In this document: one piece after another, positions 63,928-64,000 of the stretch
Layout: the number at the start of each line of letters is the position of its first letter
How positions within the stretch are numbered: position 1 is the first letter of the stretch
NCBI RefSeq assembly: GCF_021278025.1
Contig: NZ_JAIBHJ010000014.1
Span: 53,257-117,256 of the forward strand
DNA from: Motilimonas sp. E26
GTDB lineage: Bacteria; Pseudomonadota; Gammaproteobacteria; Enterobacterales; CBDFNC01
Direction: 5' to 3'
DNA: 64,000 nt
Translations under genes and position numbers: made by a program
The notes under the pieces: model-generated
What the model saw: the letters and a program-made list of their open reading frames with translations, nothing else
What the model was told of the DNA's origin: nothing
Databases searched by the model: none

Positions 63928-64000
63928 GGGCGTGTTGATCTTTCGCGATGGATTTTTGAGCAGCATGGTAAAGGGTTATAATTTGCTTCGCCAAAAGTAA
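63928..64000. mobile_element. Possible edge of an insertion sequence
   Basis: GGGCGTGTTGATCTTTCG near 63929-63946, followed by GCGATGG and TTTGAGCAGC, resembles the ends of some IS elements common in marine gammaproteobacteria. The element body lies outside the window, so neither a transposase nor target duplication can be checked. Confidence 0.25.

Overview
The window looks like the chromosome of a marine gammaproteobacterium of the Alteromonadales type (Shewanella/Pseudoalteromonas-like). The evidence is the AT-leaning base composition, the block parE-yqiA-cpdA-yqiB-nudF divergent from tolC, the nearby hldE, lpxL and glnE, and the marine-type surface protein. I cannot fix a genus by eye. 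No rRNA, tRNA, CRISPR array or complete mobile element was seen.

Layout. (1) 1-15.4 kb is mostly housekeeping: parC (cut by the window edge), a membrane GGDEF-EAL protein, parE, yqiA, cpdA, yqiB and nudF on the minus strand; tolC on plus; hldE on minus with two extra 86-bp copies of its own 3' end; lpxL on plus; glnE plus a small gene on minus. (2) 15.5-17.8 kb is a yjfI/yjfJ(PspA)/yjfK-type operon ending in a small basic protein, with a well-formed promoter overlapped by a duplicated 13-bp inverted repeat. (3) 17.9-24.2 kb holds a lipoprotein gene and a tightly overlapping six-gene operon: leucine-rich STM4015-like, ATP-grasp STM4014-like, HAD phosphatase, sulfatase-fold STM4013-like, and radical SAM STM4012-like and STM4011-like proteins. 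This is a recurrent cluster whose function I do not know. (4) 24.4-26.7 kb is a tandem-repeat, Gly/Trp/Tyr-rich protein whose signal peptide is interrupted by an in-frame stop. (5) 27-34.2 kb holds an AlkD-like glycosylase gene, then a GntR/UTRA regulator divergent from an ABC importer operon with two phosphate-ester hydrolases, probably for a phosphonate or phosphoester. The 5' end of its phosphatase gene is duplicated. (6) 34.2-40.8 kb is a roughly 1 kb gene-poor stretch, then oppABCDF.

(7) 40.8-53 kb is on the minus strand: a PRMT-like methyltransferase, a formyltransferase-like enzyme, an unknown protein, a tail-collar (MdpB-like) protein and a 2784-residue repeat surface protein with a GlyGly-CTERM-like tail. 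(8) 53.4-55.5 kb has three plus-strand genes: an HExxH protein, an AlkB-like dioxygenase and an unknown. (9) 55.6-60.5 kb is a four-gene operon of a ferritin-like protein with a Cys-rich tail, an MNIO (DUF692) enzyme, an HvfC/DUF2063 partner and a PhyH-like oxygenase. (10) 60.8-64 kb has a METTL25-like methyltransferase, an MFS transporter, a decayed gene and perhaps the edge of an insertion sequence.

The two best candidates for undescribed biology are the ferritin-like/MNIO/HvfC/PhyH operon and the STM4011-4015-type operon. In the first, the ferritin-like enzyme seems to carry a peptide-modification substrate as its own C-terminal tail. In the second, two radical SAM enzymes travel with an ATP-grasp, a sulfatase-fold protein and a leucine-rich protein. 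Two local tandem partial-gene duplications and one nonsense codon in a signal peptide are unusual sequence-level events.
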